The notes: generated from the letters alone by a model not told the origin. A DNA stretch of 64,000 nucleotides from Lathyrus oleraceus (GCF_024323335.1 NC_066582.1:93244944-93308943); one strand, 5' to 3'. Positions 1-12,859 are shown, counted from the first letter of the stretch. Program-made: numbers and translations.

Positions 1-2447
1 CTTAATGGGCTCAGTACAAGTCAAAATTCAACTGTAAAGTCAAAAGTCAGCTGTTGGTCAAATGAAGGTCAGATGGCTAGGGAATGACTTGAGATACTTC
101 CAACATGTTCAAACGGGGTCTATTCATCATTCAAAACGTAAATCTTAAAGGAACAAAGGTCCAGTGCACATGTCACCAAATTTGGAAAGATGACTTGAGT
201 TGCATGCTCGTTAGGCGAGCATAATGGCTCGCCTAGCGAGTCCCATGAAAAGTCACCAGAGTCACCTGCGCTCAGAAGGAATTTCCTGAACTGTCATGCT
301 CGCTAGGCGAGCAAATTCTTCGCTAGGCGAAGCCCACGCGTTTTAAAAATAAAATAATATAATAGAAGATCATGGGCTTGAATTGCCTTCATTCTGAGCC
401 CACCAAGCCACGAAAATCAGAGTATAAATTCTAAAAATTCAGTGGAACAAAACGCTAACGAACTAATCTGCAGCAGCCTCCACACACACTGAAGAAAGAA
501 CTCATTTGCACAAAAGTCACCTCTCTCAATTCCATCTCACAAAAACTCTAAGATTGCTCTGCAAACCCAACCGTGCAACCCAATTTCATTCGATCTCTCC
601 AATCATGTTTGCCCTATTTCCATTACTTTACGCTTTCAATCTGAAATTTCTGAAGTATGAGGTTTTTTTGGGTGAATTTGGAAGAGTGGGTATCGTTAGG
701 TTTTGCATGTGGGTTTGGATGTGTATGAATGTGTAGAACAACGCCTTGAATGTTTAATCACTTAGTTTCTGAAACGGGTATCATAGGGTTTGGGGTTTCT
801 GAAATCGAACTATTATCAAAGAAGAACCCAGAACCCGTAGCCATTCGCTAGCACCTCGCTAAGCGAATATGTAGTGAAGCTTCGCTAAGTCTTCGCTAAG
901 CGAAGCAGTAGCGGTCATGACAGTAGTTGTTTTTTTTCTGTTTGCTCGCCAATCTATTTTGTGATCATTGTTTTTCTGTTTCTATTGCATCAGTGCACTG
1001 TTTACCCGACGTTGTTGTTGTTATGTTTCTTTTGTTTGGTGCAAATCTTGATTGCACCCCATCTTGTTATTCTAACTTGTTTGTTGAGTTTTTGTGAGGG
1101 CTCACATGACTCCTGAAGAGATAGCTTGCTTGGTATTCCACTTTATTTGTGGGATACCATTTGGAGATTTATTCTGATTGCTTTGCTGACTTGCTTTCTT
1201 TGATGGTGCTAGCTTGAGAGATCTCTGGGTTTCTTGTTTCTTTAGTTGCTGTTACTTCGGATCTTTATCCGTGTGGTAGATCTTTTGACCCCCTTTTACA
1301 TCTTTCCCGCATTTTACCGCTTTCTTAGCTGGAAGACCTCGATAGGAGGCAATGTTGTTGTGTGTTTACTTTTGTGCCCAAAGACCTCCAAGAAGAGGCA
1401 CCAGTGCTAAAGACCTCCATGAAGAGGCAATTGACGGATAAAAGGGATTAGTAGTCAATCCCCCATTATTCAGTGTGTCATTCTTTATGCTCACACTACG
1501 TGTCGATGCTTCAGAACAAAAGCCCAAGATCTTTTGTCCGGTCGGTCAGTGGAGAGGGTTCCACCTTTCTGAATCCCCACTTTTTGTCACGAGCTCACCC
1601 TGCCCAGGGTTAAGAGCTATGAGGTCTTATCCTCATTACCCTTTTGATCTGCTCACCCTGACGTTCAATGTCAGTAGTTAAGATCCCATTTGATTACCTC
1701 TCCATGGCTTGTTTGTCGAGGTTGATATGACCCCTCTTGACTAAAGCCCTACCCATGTATGAGCCCCCTTGGTAGCGTGTTTACTCTATGCTATATGTTT
1801 TTTGTGTGGTGTGATCGCCTTCCCCATAGGACTGCTAGGCTTCATATAGTCTCTCGTCTGCATGTCAATTAAGGTAGCACGGTTCCTTCGTCTAGGACTT
1901 CCTTTTTGCATGAGCATTCCTAAAACACAAACAAACTCATTGATTTTTCTTCTCCTAAGAACACGTTAACTCCTTCTACTACAGGTGAGTAAGTCTCCAA
2001 AGGTCGAGCATCCGGTAGATTGCGTAGTAACGTCGTTCATCTAAAAAACACAAAACAAACAAAAATAGGTTAGCCGAGCTACGGTGCTCTGATTCTCAAT
2101 CCTTCTTGAGATACGTATGCAGCAGGGTAGGGCCTGTGCGAGCAATAATTCTTTATTTTCCCTACTTTGATTTTCTCTTTTTCGCATCGCATATAAGACT
2201 TTTTATACACACACTTTAGACATAATTAGCAAACGTGGATCCTGTGGAGTACCACAGACGTGAAGGGGTGCGATAACCTTCCCTTCACGTAACCGGCCCC
2301 CTTACTCAGTTTTCTTTGGTTCAAGACTTTGTTTTATCCATTCCCTCTTGGTTATGCAGTACTACCTTTCCCTCCTCTTGGGATAAAAGTACATAGCTGG
2401 CGACTCTACTCTCTTTTCCTCGCCGCCTCTTTTCGCGTTTGTAGCTG
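1..2447 (+). repeat. Tat-lineage LTR fragment (LTR-A), 5' truncated by window edge
   Basis: This stretch aligns by eye, in the same order and orientation, with the element-D LTR (40325-42649). Shared landmarks are the start near position 118, the GCTCGCTAGGCGAGC motifs, a TATA-like TATAAATT at 423-430, the block around 1475-1680 and the pyrimidine-rich end near 2400-2447. It has no credible coding sequence; short ORFs such as 506-736 and 1475-1681 are chance frames in the LTR. The first ~150 bases of the LTR lie outside the window. The 3' boundary is approximate because the terminal bases differ from the D LTR. Whether it is a solo LTR or one end of a full element cannot be decided here. Confidence 0.75.
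423..430 (+). promoter_or_regulatory. Putative TATA box of LTR-A
   Basis: TATAAATT lies at the same place in the LTR as the TATA-like sequence of element D (40555-40562) and of its inverted solo copy (39844-39850, minus). Conservation of the position across three copies supports a promoter role. The start site itself is not determined. Confidence 0.45.
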
Positions 2448-4144
2448 GATCTGGGAAATCCTCGGGAGCGACAGTGATCAATGGTCATTTGCTTCTTGAT
2501 CCGACATTAGTCTGGTGAAGCAATGACGTATTGATCAATCATACTGAATCAACAATCGAGATGTGTTTGACGGTCTGAAATTGGTGCATCAGGGTTAGTG
2601 ACGGCACAAGGGTTGTGTTGTCAAAGAGTTATGCGATTGGGGTTGTGACTGCACAAGAGTTGTGCTTTCTAAACACTTTTCCGAACAGTGTTAACCGGTT
2701 AACGCATATGGTTAACCGGTTAACGCAATATGAAATAAATTTTTTTAATTTTTCAAACAGTGTTAACCGGTTAACGCATTTTGTTAACCGGTTAACGCAA
2801 GACGGAAAACAGTTCTCCAAGAGATTTTCAAACAGTGTTAACCGGTTAACACATTTGGTTAACCGGTTAACGCAAGGCAGAAAATAATTTTTGAACAGAT
2901 CTCAAACAGTGTTAACCGGTTAACACATTTGGTTAACCGGTTAACGCAAGGCAAAATTCACCCGTTCGGCTAAATCAGTGCTTTAAAGTATCAACTGTTG
3001 ATGTGAAAAACGACGTTAATTTTAAATGAATTGTTCATTAAAATTTTCGAGCAGGGGCGCTGCCCCTTCGACCCCGTAAGGGACGCTGCCCCCTTGACCC
3101 CCGCCCGCTGACCGGGCAGCGGACCCCCGGCTAACTCTGCGTAGTGTGATCGGTCGTCGAAATTTAATTTGGTTTTAATAAATTAAAAGAATTAATAATA
3201 ATAATAATAAAGTGTTTATTATTGTCTTGTGGTGATCGGTTATGGCCTTAGTTTTCCTTTATTTTGTTTTGGGTTTTAAAATACGACCTGCGTGTCGTGC
3301 CTCTCTCTTAATCTCCCAAATGTAACTTCTTTTCTCATATCACTCCCTCGTATGTAAAACAAGTTTCTTTTATGTAATGTAATGGTATGAAGAAAGCAAA
3401 GAAGTCAGTGCCAAAGGAGGACAACCTTGAAGATCTTGCTTGGAGAAGCTTAGATCGTTGTTAGGTTAGCTTAGGTTCTCTCATTGGCTTGGGAGAACAA
3501 TTGCGCTAGGGGCCATAACTGTTTCATTATGTTTGTATGTATGTTGATGCATGTGAATGTATGTTGATGCATGTGAGAGACGATTTATATGGTTAACAAG
3601 CCGGTGAGATCAGAAAAATTGCAATTCCCTCAAATTAAATATTAAGTTTATGCTTTCCAAGTTTTAACACTCATCAAGACTAGTATCGAATAATGTAGGT
3701 TTCGCCTACGCGAGCTGCATGTTCTATATTAGTAAGGTGCGATGGGATAATTGTAATATCCAACTGTTAAAACAATGGGGCAAACTTAACTAAACAAATT
3801 ATAATAAGATTATATATATGTTTAGAAGCAAGAGTTGGAAATTATCCATGTGATGGATTAAAACAAGGAGTTATTCACCCAACTGAAATATTCGAGAGTT
3901 GTATGAGATACAATTGGAAGGAGTTCCTACCTAAATAACCTAGTTTTGTGTAATCCGCCTACGCGGACTTAGAACGAAGTGAAATATGGATCTTGACCCA
4001 CTAGAAAATCTTCCAACGGGATTTTCCGAATCAGATGATGAGGGTCATTTGTTTTGAGTAAAATAGTAGGAGCATATTTAATTAAAGGCCTAATTAAATA
4101 TGTCAATGATACTTATATTTTCATTAATCCTTATGTAGATTACC
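2448..4144 (+). other. Copia 5' leader, non-coding
   Basis: About 1.7 kb lies between LTR-A and the gag start, with no convincing ORF. It holds the palindrome array at 2690-2945, a GC-rich block at about 3050-3135 with two short hairpins (GGGGC-GCT-GCCCC type), and a short (AAT)n microsatellite near 3192-3210. No LTR match to 37199-38093 is visible, so the copia 5' LTR is either lost or displaced beyond LTR-A. Confidence 0.55.
2690..2945. repeat. Array of eight GTTAACCGGTTAAC palindromes
   Basis: The perfect 14-bp palindrome GTTAACCGGTTAAC occurs at 2690, 2711, 2762, 2783, 2837, 2858, 2911 and 2932. The copies form four pairs spaced 21 bp (about two helical turns), and the pairs repeat every 72-75 bp. 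Sequence between the copies is less conserved. The motif resembles plant MYB/GT-type binding cores, which is an inference only. Confidence 0.9.
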
Positions 4145-4990
4145 ATGACAACAAACACCTCTAACAACATCTTGCGATCAATCCTTGATAAGGAAAAATT
4201 GTCTGGGACAAATTTTCTGGATTGGCATCGAAACCTGAGGATTATCCTCAAACATGATAAAAAGTTGTATGTCTTGGAGACACCTGTTCCTGAAGAGGAA
4301 CTTCCTAGTTCTGCACCTAAGGCAGAAAGAGATGCTTATAAGAAGCATGTTGATGATGCCAATGAAACTACTTGTCTCATGCTAGCTACCATGAACTAAG
4401 AATTGCAAAAGCAACATGAAAACATGGCAGCGTTTGATATGATCGAACACCTGAAAATGCTCTATCAAGAGCAAGCAAGGCATAAGAGGTTTGAAGTTTC
4501 AAAAGCCCTTTTTCAAGGCAAGTTACCTAAGGGAGCCCCTGTAGGTCCCCATGTACTCAAGATGATTGGGTATGCGGAAAACCTTGAGAGATTGGGTTTT
4601 TCCCTCGAAAAGGAACTTGCGACTGATTTGATCTTACAATCGTTGCCAGATGGGTTCAGTAAATTTGTCCTAAATTTCAATATGAATGATATGGACAAAT
4701 CCCTTCCTGAACTGCTCGCCATGTTAAGAACTGTCGAGCAGAATCTGAAGTCAAAAGGGAAGTCCATTCTGATGATCGGAAATGGAAAGAGACAGAACAA
4801 AAGGCCCACTAAGCAGGGTGATAAAGGGAAAGGCAAGGAAGTTTCCAAACCCAAACCCACCGTTGCTGCTTTAAAGCCTAGTGGAGGCATAGTAAAAGAA
4901 GGCACCTGCTTCCATTGCGGTAAGACCGGACACTTGAAGAGGAACTGCCCAAAGTACCTGGAAGATAAGAAGAATGGAGTAGAGACTTAA
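4145..4990 (+). pseudogene. gag: Copia gag (broken by in-frame stop)
   Basis: This is the capsid/nucleocapsid part of the copia polyprotein, which would form the virus-like particle. The first part (84 codons from ATG 4145) has the typical copia gag N-terminus with the SGTNFLDWHRNLR motif. An in-frame TAA at 4397-4399 interrupts it, and the same frame continues to 4990. A CCHC zinc knuckle (CFHCGKTGHLKRNC) sits near the end at about 4908-4949, preceded by a lysine-rich segment. A second stop at 4988-4990 separates it from the protease region. With the stops it cannot give a full Gag-Pol. Confidence 0.85.
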
Positions 4991-5415
4991 ACTTTAGGTA
5001 TTTTTGTTATTGAAATAAATTTATCTACTTCTGCATCATGGGTATTAGATACTGGATGTGGTTCTCACATTTGTACAAATGTGCATGGACTAAAAAGAAG
5101 TAGAGATTTGGCAAAAGGGGAAGTCGACCTACGAGTTGGTAATGGAGCAAAGGTTGCTACCTTAGTCGTAGGAACTTATGAATTAACTTTACCTAGTGGT
5201 TTAATAATTCAGTTAGAGAACTGTTATTATGCACCTGCAATTAGCAGGAATATTATTTCCGTTTCTTGTTTGGAAAAGTTTGATTTTTCATTTATATTAA
5301 AGAACAATTTTTGTTCAATTTATTTGAATGATATATTCTATGCTACTGCACAAATAAACAATGGACTATATGTCCTTGATCTTGAAATGCCTATTTATAA
5401 CATTAACACTAAAGG
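4991..5415 (+). pseudogene. Copia protease region (fragment)
   Basis: Downstream of the gag stop, the same frame encodes a copia aspartic protease core with the DTG triad (WVLDTGCGSHIC, around 5039-5074). A segment typical of the protease-to-integrase linker follows. No stop is seen in this frame until 5417-5419. The homologous coding sequence then continues in another frame from about 5416, so a one-base indel lies close to 5410-5416. The protease would process the polyprotein in an intact element; here it is disconnected. Confidence 0.75.
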
Positions 5416-6510
5416 ATGAAACCTAGTAAGTTAAATCCAACTTACCTTTGGCATTGTCGATTAGGTCACATAAATGAGAAACGCATTTCCAAACACCATA
5501 AAGATGGACTGTTGGACTTTTTTGATTATGAATCATATGAGACATGCAGATGTTATTTAATTGGAAAGATGACAAAGTCTCCATTCACAGGAAAAGGTGA
5601 AAGAGATAATAATCTTTTGGCCCTCATACATACTGATGTATGTGGACCACTGAACATGCTAGTGAGAGGAGGTTTTCAGTACTTCATCACATTTACTGAT
5701 GATTTCAGTAGATATGGTTATGTGTATTTAATGAAACACAAATCATAGTCCTTTGAAGATTTCAAGGAATTCAAGAATGAAGTATAAAACCCAACTAGGT
5801 AAGAATATTAAAACTCTTCGATCAGATCGAGGTGCTGAGTATTTAAGCCTAGAGTTTGATGACCATCTGAAAGAGTGTGGGATCCTATCCCAACTTACTC
5901 CTCCTGGAACACCCCAATGGAATGGTGTATCTGAGAGAAGAAATCGAACCCTGTTGGACATGGTCCGATCCATGATGAGTCACGCCGATCTTCCAAACTC
6001 CATTTGAGGACATGCACTATTGACATCAGCTTACACACTTAACCGTGTTCCATCCAAAAGGGTTGAGAAGACACCATATGAGATATGGAGTGGTAAGAAA
6101 CCACATATGTCTTACATTAAGATTTGGGGTTGCGAAGTTTATGTGAAACGACAAATTTCAACTAAGCTTGAGCCCAAATCCGACAAATGCTTATTTGTGA
6201 GGTATCCTAAAGAAACAAGAGGGTATCACTTCTACAATCCTTCTGAGGGCAAAGTGTTTGTCGCTCGAATTGGAGTTTTCCTAGAAAAGGATTTTATTTC
6301 CAAAGGAATCAGTGGGAGGAAAGTAGAACTTGAAGAAATTCAAGAATCAAAAAACATTGATACACCTATGGAGGAATTAGAGCAGGAAACACAAGTAGTT
6401 GTGGAAGAGCAACCTGCTCAAGTAGAACAAGACCAGCGTAGGTCAGGCAGGATACGTCACCTACCTGAGATATATGGATATCTGATCAAGGTGATGTATT
6501 ACTCATGGAT
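5416..6510 (+). pseudogene. Copia integrase (multiply broken)
   Basis: Integrase segments appear in order: the GAG-pre-integrase zinc domain (HCRLGHIN, near 5453), core Asp 1 in HTDVCGP near 5630, core Asp 2 in RSDRG near 5822, core Glu in NGVSERRNRT near 5923, and the GKKP-type C-terminal region to about 6250. A charged linker follows. In-frame stops occur near 5746 and 6005, and a frameshift near 5775. All three catalytic residues can still be read, but in separate frames. In an intact element this protein would insert the cDNA into the genome. Confidence 0.8.
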
Positions 6511-6822
6511 TCACCAAAAACGAAGATGAGCCTTGTGTCTACAAGAAGGTTAGTGGGAGCATGATCGTGTTCCTGGTATTATATGTAGATGACATATTAC
6601 TCATTGGAAATGATATCCCTACCCTGCAACAAGTAAAGTCTTGGTTGGGGAAATTCTTTTCTATGAAGGACCTAGGTGAAGCAGCCTATAAATTAGGAAT
6701 CAGAATCTATAGAGATAGATCACAAAATGCTTGGCCTAAGTCAGAGTACATACATAGACAAAGTGCTGAGATGCTTTAATATGCATGATTCTAATGGTTA
6801 TGTGTTTTGCTTAAATGGTGGC
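6511..6822 (+). pseudogene. Copia reverse transcriptase remnant (two internal deletions)
   Basis: The frame jumps from the integrase C-terminal linker (about 6480) almost directly to the GF-KNEDEPCVYKK segment, then to the palm motif YVDD (about 6584-6595) and KDLGEA. The fingers and most of the palm are therefore missing. A second jump just after the NMHDS-like segment (about 6790) leads straight to the GYVFCLNGG stretch of RNase H, so the RT C-terminus and the first part of RNase H are missing too. The Ogre insertion at 6823-6827 cuts the remaining RNase H. Confidence 0.8.
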
Positions 6823-6827
6823 ACTGT
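6823..6827. repeat. Left target-site duplication of the Ogre element (ACTGT)
   Basis: ACTGT immediately precedes the LTR start TGTAGC at 6828 and matches ACTGT at 31350-31354 exactly. Confidence 0.95.
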
Positions 6828-9800
6828 TGTAGCGGTGTATTCGTCGCTATATGATTTATCGATTAAATCATAAGCAAAGCATACAATGAAATTTCGAGTC
6901 GCCACCGCACTTTTATTTATCCAAAGGACTGGCTAAAAAGCGAACAAAAGCCTAAGAAGTTTTACACGTAGAAAACTAATAAAAGATCAGAGAGTCTGGG
7001 TAAGGGGTAAGTTACGCAATGGGAAGGTGTTAGGCACCCACTACGTCCTAGGTACTCCTAGGGAGCCCTTTTCACACTTGTTGTAAAAAATTGTTATTTG
7101 TTATGGCATAAAGATTGTGCAAACATGATTAGGATGACGAGAAAAGAATATACAAGTTAGTTATTTTTGTGTTTGAACGGATGAACCCGTTGCCTACGTA
7201 CCTTCCATCAAAGGTAAGGATCAAAACGCCGTAGTTCGGCTAAAAGATTTCCAAAAGTTGGTGGATTTAATTTTAAACACAAGCACTGAGGCTTTTCATT
7301 ATCAATGGGAGAACGCTCGACCAAGAACAACATCCACCATGTGAGGATAGCTTCGACGCACTAGAGGGGTTAACCCTGTTTTCAGTACGGAAGTCTTACT
7401 GTCGACTCACTAAAGATAAGGTGAGGTTTACATCAACCACAATGATAATTGAAACCTATGGCTAATGCATGAAAAGATTAATGGACAAAGCCAAAACAAG
7501 TGAATGAGTGAAGTTAATTGATTGTGATTATGAAAGTGAAGTCAAAGTATGATTAAGATTGATTCAAAGAAGTATTATGAAATGGAGTTTGAAAAAAAAG
7601 TCAAGGACTTGAGTCCAGGTTTTTAGTTTGGAAAACATGAAGATGTTTGCACAACATCTATGTCAAATTTGAATTCAAAGTGTGAAAAGGTTTAGGACAC
7701 AATGAGAGATGAATGGATGAAGATGGAAAGTAAAACTTCTCATGGAGGTTCACTTCTTGAAATCATATGGAGGATGATTCAAGTGTGTCCCTTGGAATGG
7801 AAAATAAGTAATGATAAAATAAACAAACAAATGATACCGGATGCCACTCAATGGTCTTACTCCAATCTCACAAACAAAGCGGATATCGGATACCAATGGC
7901 TGGTTTTACACCAATCTCCTAAAACAGAAATGGATATCAGAGGCCACTCAATGGTCTTACACTAATCTCCTCAAAAGGAAAAAACAGAATGAAATATGGA
8001 AATCAACTGCCAATCTATCTGGACTTAGGTTAACTCCACACATGATCATAGGAAAGCAAATGCCAACTTGTGGGACTTACAATTGCATCCTCTCATAAAC
8101 AAAGAAAGCAAAAACAGGGATGTCAGATGCCAATTTGTCTGGGCTTACTCTGACATACGCAATATGATCCTAGGAAAACAAATGCCAACTTGTGGGACTT
8201 ACAATTGTATCCTCACATACAAACAATGCAACAAGCAAAGGTAAGAGGAGTGGCCAATGTGATGGTCTTATACTCACTTCCATATCATAGGAACAAACGC
8301 CAAAGCAATGGACTTACAATTGTCCTCAATGGGTAAACGACAATGATGATGTCATACAGACAAAGGAGATGATCATGCATTAATGGCAGTTGATGATGAT
8401 AAATGCATAACATACAAACAAACAGGTGCACATGAAACAATCAATCAATCAATGAGAATCAAACAGCACACTCTATAGCCAAACAAGGGGCTCACACAAG
8501 AGGGTTTGACTATGAAAGTCCACTGTAATAGGTAAATGTCGCTCTTAACCTTGCCATTGAGAGGCTAAGGTGAAGCAGATGAAAGGAGAAGAGGGGTGTG
8601 CCTCATTGCTTCTATCTCTGGTCAGAGAGAGCATCAAATAATAGAAAGTGGGGGAGTTCAGAAAGATGGAACTCTCTCCCCATTATTGACTCGATAGATC
8701 TTGGGTTTTTATCTCAATGCTTCAACCATGAAATGGGAGCAAGGAGAAGACTCAATGAATAGTAGGGGATAGGTTGCTTATCCCTTTGATCTACCAATTG
8801 CCTTACTTGAAGGACTATTCCTGCTTGGGACAATTTTAAACACACACAAGCATGGCCTCTTAAGGAGGACTTCAGACAGTTTGCCCGGCCAAATAACGGG
8901 CCGGGTCTCCAGACTACATGAAGTAAAAGAGATTATACCTCAAGCAAGTTGCTAAAAAGCAAAGCAAAGCAAGTTCAGAGAACTTAAGCAACTAAGGGTA
9001 CCTGAAAGAGTCAAACTAATCAGTAAAGATTTCACAAGTCAAACCAAAAGGAATTGAATCCACAGACCAAACAGATGATCAATTGTGCAAAGCACAAGAC
9101 TCAAACACATGAGTCAAACCTACAAAACAAAAGTTAGCATATGATATGTAACCACACTCAATCACATTTGTATGATCTTTGAAGCATTGGTGCTTAACCT
9201 GAAACAATGAGCTCAAACATAAGCCAGGAGACCCCTAGGACAAGCCTAGGGTCAAAGACAAATAAAAAAAGTCAAAACAGCAAAGGAAAATCAACCATAA
9301 TCAAGTTCAAACATTTAAGAAGCAAGCACAATTGGATTCAAACTCATATCATGCATCATTATCATTTTATAGACCAAAGAAGGCAAGGCATGGCAAATGA
9401 AAGCACACAAAAGGTCAACAGCAAGACCAAGCTCAAACTCAAACATAAACATTTCCAAAAATTAAGAAATAATTCATACTCAATCACAATCCATAACATA
9501 GCATGCATATGAAATTTCAGCTCAATTGGATCATGGGAAGATAGTCAAATAAAATCAGGAAGTCAAACAAGTTTCAAGTAAGCACAAAGAAGGTCAACAA
9601 TCATGGGTCAACTTCAAAAAATCATAACAAAATGAAAACAGATGAGACATGGATGGGATTAACACCACTGCAAAGCTCAAGATGTCTAGTATGCACATAT
9701 GAACTTTCATGATCATATAATAAGATATGAGAATTTCACAAAGGATTTGGAAAGATGTGTCACATAAAGTCAACAATTGACTAGGCAGGGAAGAAAAATC

Positions 9801-12684
9801 TCAAACAAATGGAAAACAGTTCAAATAAATCCCAGAAATATCACACATAAACTAGACATATGAGAGAAGGCTTATGCAAAAAATTGGATCATTTGGAGGT
9901 CAGGAAGTATGTCATTAAAATTCATGAAAATGCACATCATTGGTGTGACACAAGTTGTCACACCCTACTTCAAAAAATCATATCACACAATCCACAAATG
10001 AGAAATCCACAAACTTTATACTAAAATAAACATCAATGTGTGTAGAATGACCACAAAAAATTTCAGATCAAAAGGATGCAACATGATCATTTCACAAAAG
10101 GATTGGCAACATGTATCATTTTTGGTCACATAATACAAACCCTAAGGCCATTTAAAAACCAATGATCCAAAAAATCTGGAAAAATAATGATAAAAAACTA
10201 GACAATTTCATGATCATGATGCAAAAAATTTCAAGATTTTTGGATGTGAAATGAGTGAATTGTGAATTATTTAAGATGGTGAACAAATTGGAAGAACATG
10301 GACAAAATCACATGAATAAGCAAAGTCAACCGCGTTGACCAGTGGCACGGTCGTAATTCTGGCCATCACTTATCTAAACGACAGCGTTTAGGGAGGCAGA
10401 ACGAAATGTTCTGATTGGTGGCCTCCCAATGAAACAGTAACTCGGCCAATCAAGTTGAAATTCTGGAAAAAGATGGCTTCTAGGGTTTCTAACAGCAACT
10501 CAATATTCACCTTCATGGTTCATTATCACCAAACACGAAATTCAACAGCATCACACAAAAAAAACATGGCATTGGTATAGTGAACTTCATGCCACATCAT
10601 GCAACAAAACAACACAGCTCAATGCAAACTTCTGGATAAATCTAGGGTTTAAGCTACAGAGTTTAGCAGTAGCAGGGCAGCATCATCTTTTTGCATACAT
10701 CATGAACAACAATCAAACCTAGTTTCACAAGCGTCATGGCAAATAACAATCATGCAACCTTAAACAACAAAGAACCAGACACGATTCAAAGGAAATCTGG
10801 AAAAAGTCCGAGGGTTTCAACAGCATGTCTTCATCTTCAACAACTAACCATGAAAATCAATGTGCCCAGAAATCAAGGATGTGTATACCACTCGAACCAA
10901 TGAAGCAAGCACAATCATATTCTAAGCATGGTTTGTAGTAAATCAACATCATCCAAGCAAATCGATGGAAAACAAGTTTGAACATAAAAATGTAAATTCA
11001 GATTTATCACAGCATAGTTAACCATTTAACATGATACAAGTTTCACAAGACTCAGCAAGGTAGGAACTACACATGGCATAGCATGGATTTGAAAAATAAA
11101 GGATTCGAAAATTTACCAATATGAAGAGCAGAGGAAGATTCAGCAATTGTTTGGTCTGTATGAGCTTGAACAGATGCGTGTTATGCTCCCAAAGGTTGAA
11201 AGATGAAGGAAGATTAGCTCAGCATCCTTTGTAAGAGGTGGAATCAAGTTCTGCCATGGATGGTTGGTATTGAAGAACAGTCGTGTAAACCCTCTTCCAG
11301 TTGTGAAATGGCGATGGGAATGAGCTTGAAATGATGTTTGGATGGTGAGTGAACAATGGCTTGCTCGAGTGTTTGGAGAATTTGGCCAAAAGAATGCAAT
11401 GTGCAAAAATGCAAGAAGGAGAGAAGAAGGAATTTCTGTTGTATGGCTGCTACTAGGGTTTTTTCAATCTGCAGAAAATGTGATATATATCACCTGTTTA
11501 AGCCTTGCTAATCATGAGTTAATCCCACTTTGCTTAAATGAACCAAAATGCATATTTGCTAATTGTGAACCAAAGGTACATATGGAGGTGTGGTCTGCAC
11601 GAAATGGGCCTTGGAACAAGTCTCAAATGTCAATTAAAACAGGTTCCCAATAGCCAATTATGCTGAAATGGTTTAATTCAAAAAGTCAACCATTGGTCAA
11701 ACTTGAATTTTAATGAAACAAGTCAAAAAAAATGCCATTTTGATTGGCAAGGTTTTGGTGCATGATGAATGAATTTTTGGAAAGAGGGGATTAAATGGAG
11801 TTTGTAGGAAAAAACCCCATCAAATTTGGCCAAAGGAATAATGAGATATGGCCATTTGAAGTTCATGAAAATGTGAAAATGATTTGACCATATCTTGCAA
11901 ACCATTCATGGGATTTGAGAGTTCTTGGACTTTTTGAAAATGGGAGAACAAGATCTTCAACTTTCATGTTGGGCAAAAATTCACTTGAAGCTTGTATCAT
12001 AATGCAAGTTGAGGATCAAGAAGTTTCCATTTTTGGCAGTTAAAATTACAGGTCCAGTTTCTATTTTGGGAAATTTCTGATTTTGCTTCAAATTCTTCCA
12101 TGATGAGGTTTGGCATGATATATGAGGCTTGTGTGAGCATGAATGAACTCCTTCAAATCAATTCCATCCATCAAATCACTGATTAAATCCACAGTTGACC
12201 AAGTTTGACTTTTCTAGGGTTTTGCTTGACTGAAGCACCTTCTGATGAATTCCAAACCCTAATTCCTTGATATCTTGATTCCAAATGATGTCTCAAGATA
12301 TATGAACCTTTGATGATTGATCATGGTGCCCAAATTCTGCAAGAATGGCCACCATCCACTGCAAATGACTGACTTTGACTTTCTAGGGTTTCTGACTGAC
12401 TGTGCATGAACTGATGACTTCTGAACATCCAACCCTTGACTTAAACACTTCAAATGGACCTCCAAGTCATGTGAACTTGTTGGACAAACCCTAGGGCCTT
12501 GGCTCCTTGAGAAACACCCTTGCTTGATTGGTTGACTGATCTCCTGATCAGTTTGACCTAATTCTTGACTTGCTTGCTCTTGAGGCAACTGGGGACAATG
12601 CAATGCTATGCAATGGATCATGATATGCTATGACCTAATATGAGATGGTATGTACAATGATAGGTGCAAATTTGAGGTGTTACA
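6828..12684 (-). repeat. Ogre 3' LTR
   Basis: 5,857 bp, almost identical to 25494-31349 with an offset of 18,666, dropping to 18,665 after a 1-bp indel near 7742. The element reads on the minus strand, so this is the 3' LTR. Short ORFs inside (for example 9207-9512 and 12259-12621) recur in the other LTR only because the LTR is duplicated. None resembles a known protein. Confidence 0.95.
11483..11490 (-). promoter_or_regulatory. Putative TATA box in Ogre 3' LTR
   Basis: This is the copy of the 5' LTR TATA-like ATATATAT at 30148-30155, in the same context (GTGATATATATCAC). Confidence 0.35.
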
Positions 12685-12701
12685 GCTGCCCCTATTCAAT
12701 C
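12685..12701 (-). promoter_or_regulatory. Putative Ogre polypurine tract
   Basis: On the minus strand GATTGAATAGGGGCAGC lies directly next to the 3' LTR start (TGTAACACC). Position and purine content fit the plus-strand DNA priming site. The tract is short and not purely purine, so the limits are uncertain. Confidence 0.5.
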
Positions 12702-12859
12702 AGCTGGGGACCCGAGCGGATGATAGCAATGGCTGTCAGACTTTCAGGGTAAACAGGGATTGAATACAAAAGAACCGTAGAAATTTGCACCGACTGGATA
12801 TAATACAAAGTAACCACGTCATTTACCGATGACAAACTGCATGACAGCTTCAGAAAAGC

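Noticed and set aside
2690..2945. CRISPR-like array of short palindromic repeats with spacers
   Set aside because: Repeat is only 14 bp, spacing alternates between 21 and ~50 bp, spacers are similar to each other, and the context is a plant retrotransposon leader.
3050..3135. GC-rich block thought to be an rRNA or tRNA fragment
   Set aside because: No cloverleaf or rRNA signature; only short CTGCCCC/GGGGC hairpins.
9207..9512. 101-codon ORF that is also present, identical, at 27872-28177
   Set aside because: The identity comes from the duplicated Ogre LTR. Composition is low-complexity Lys/Ser/Asn and there is no family resemblance or codon signature.
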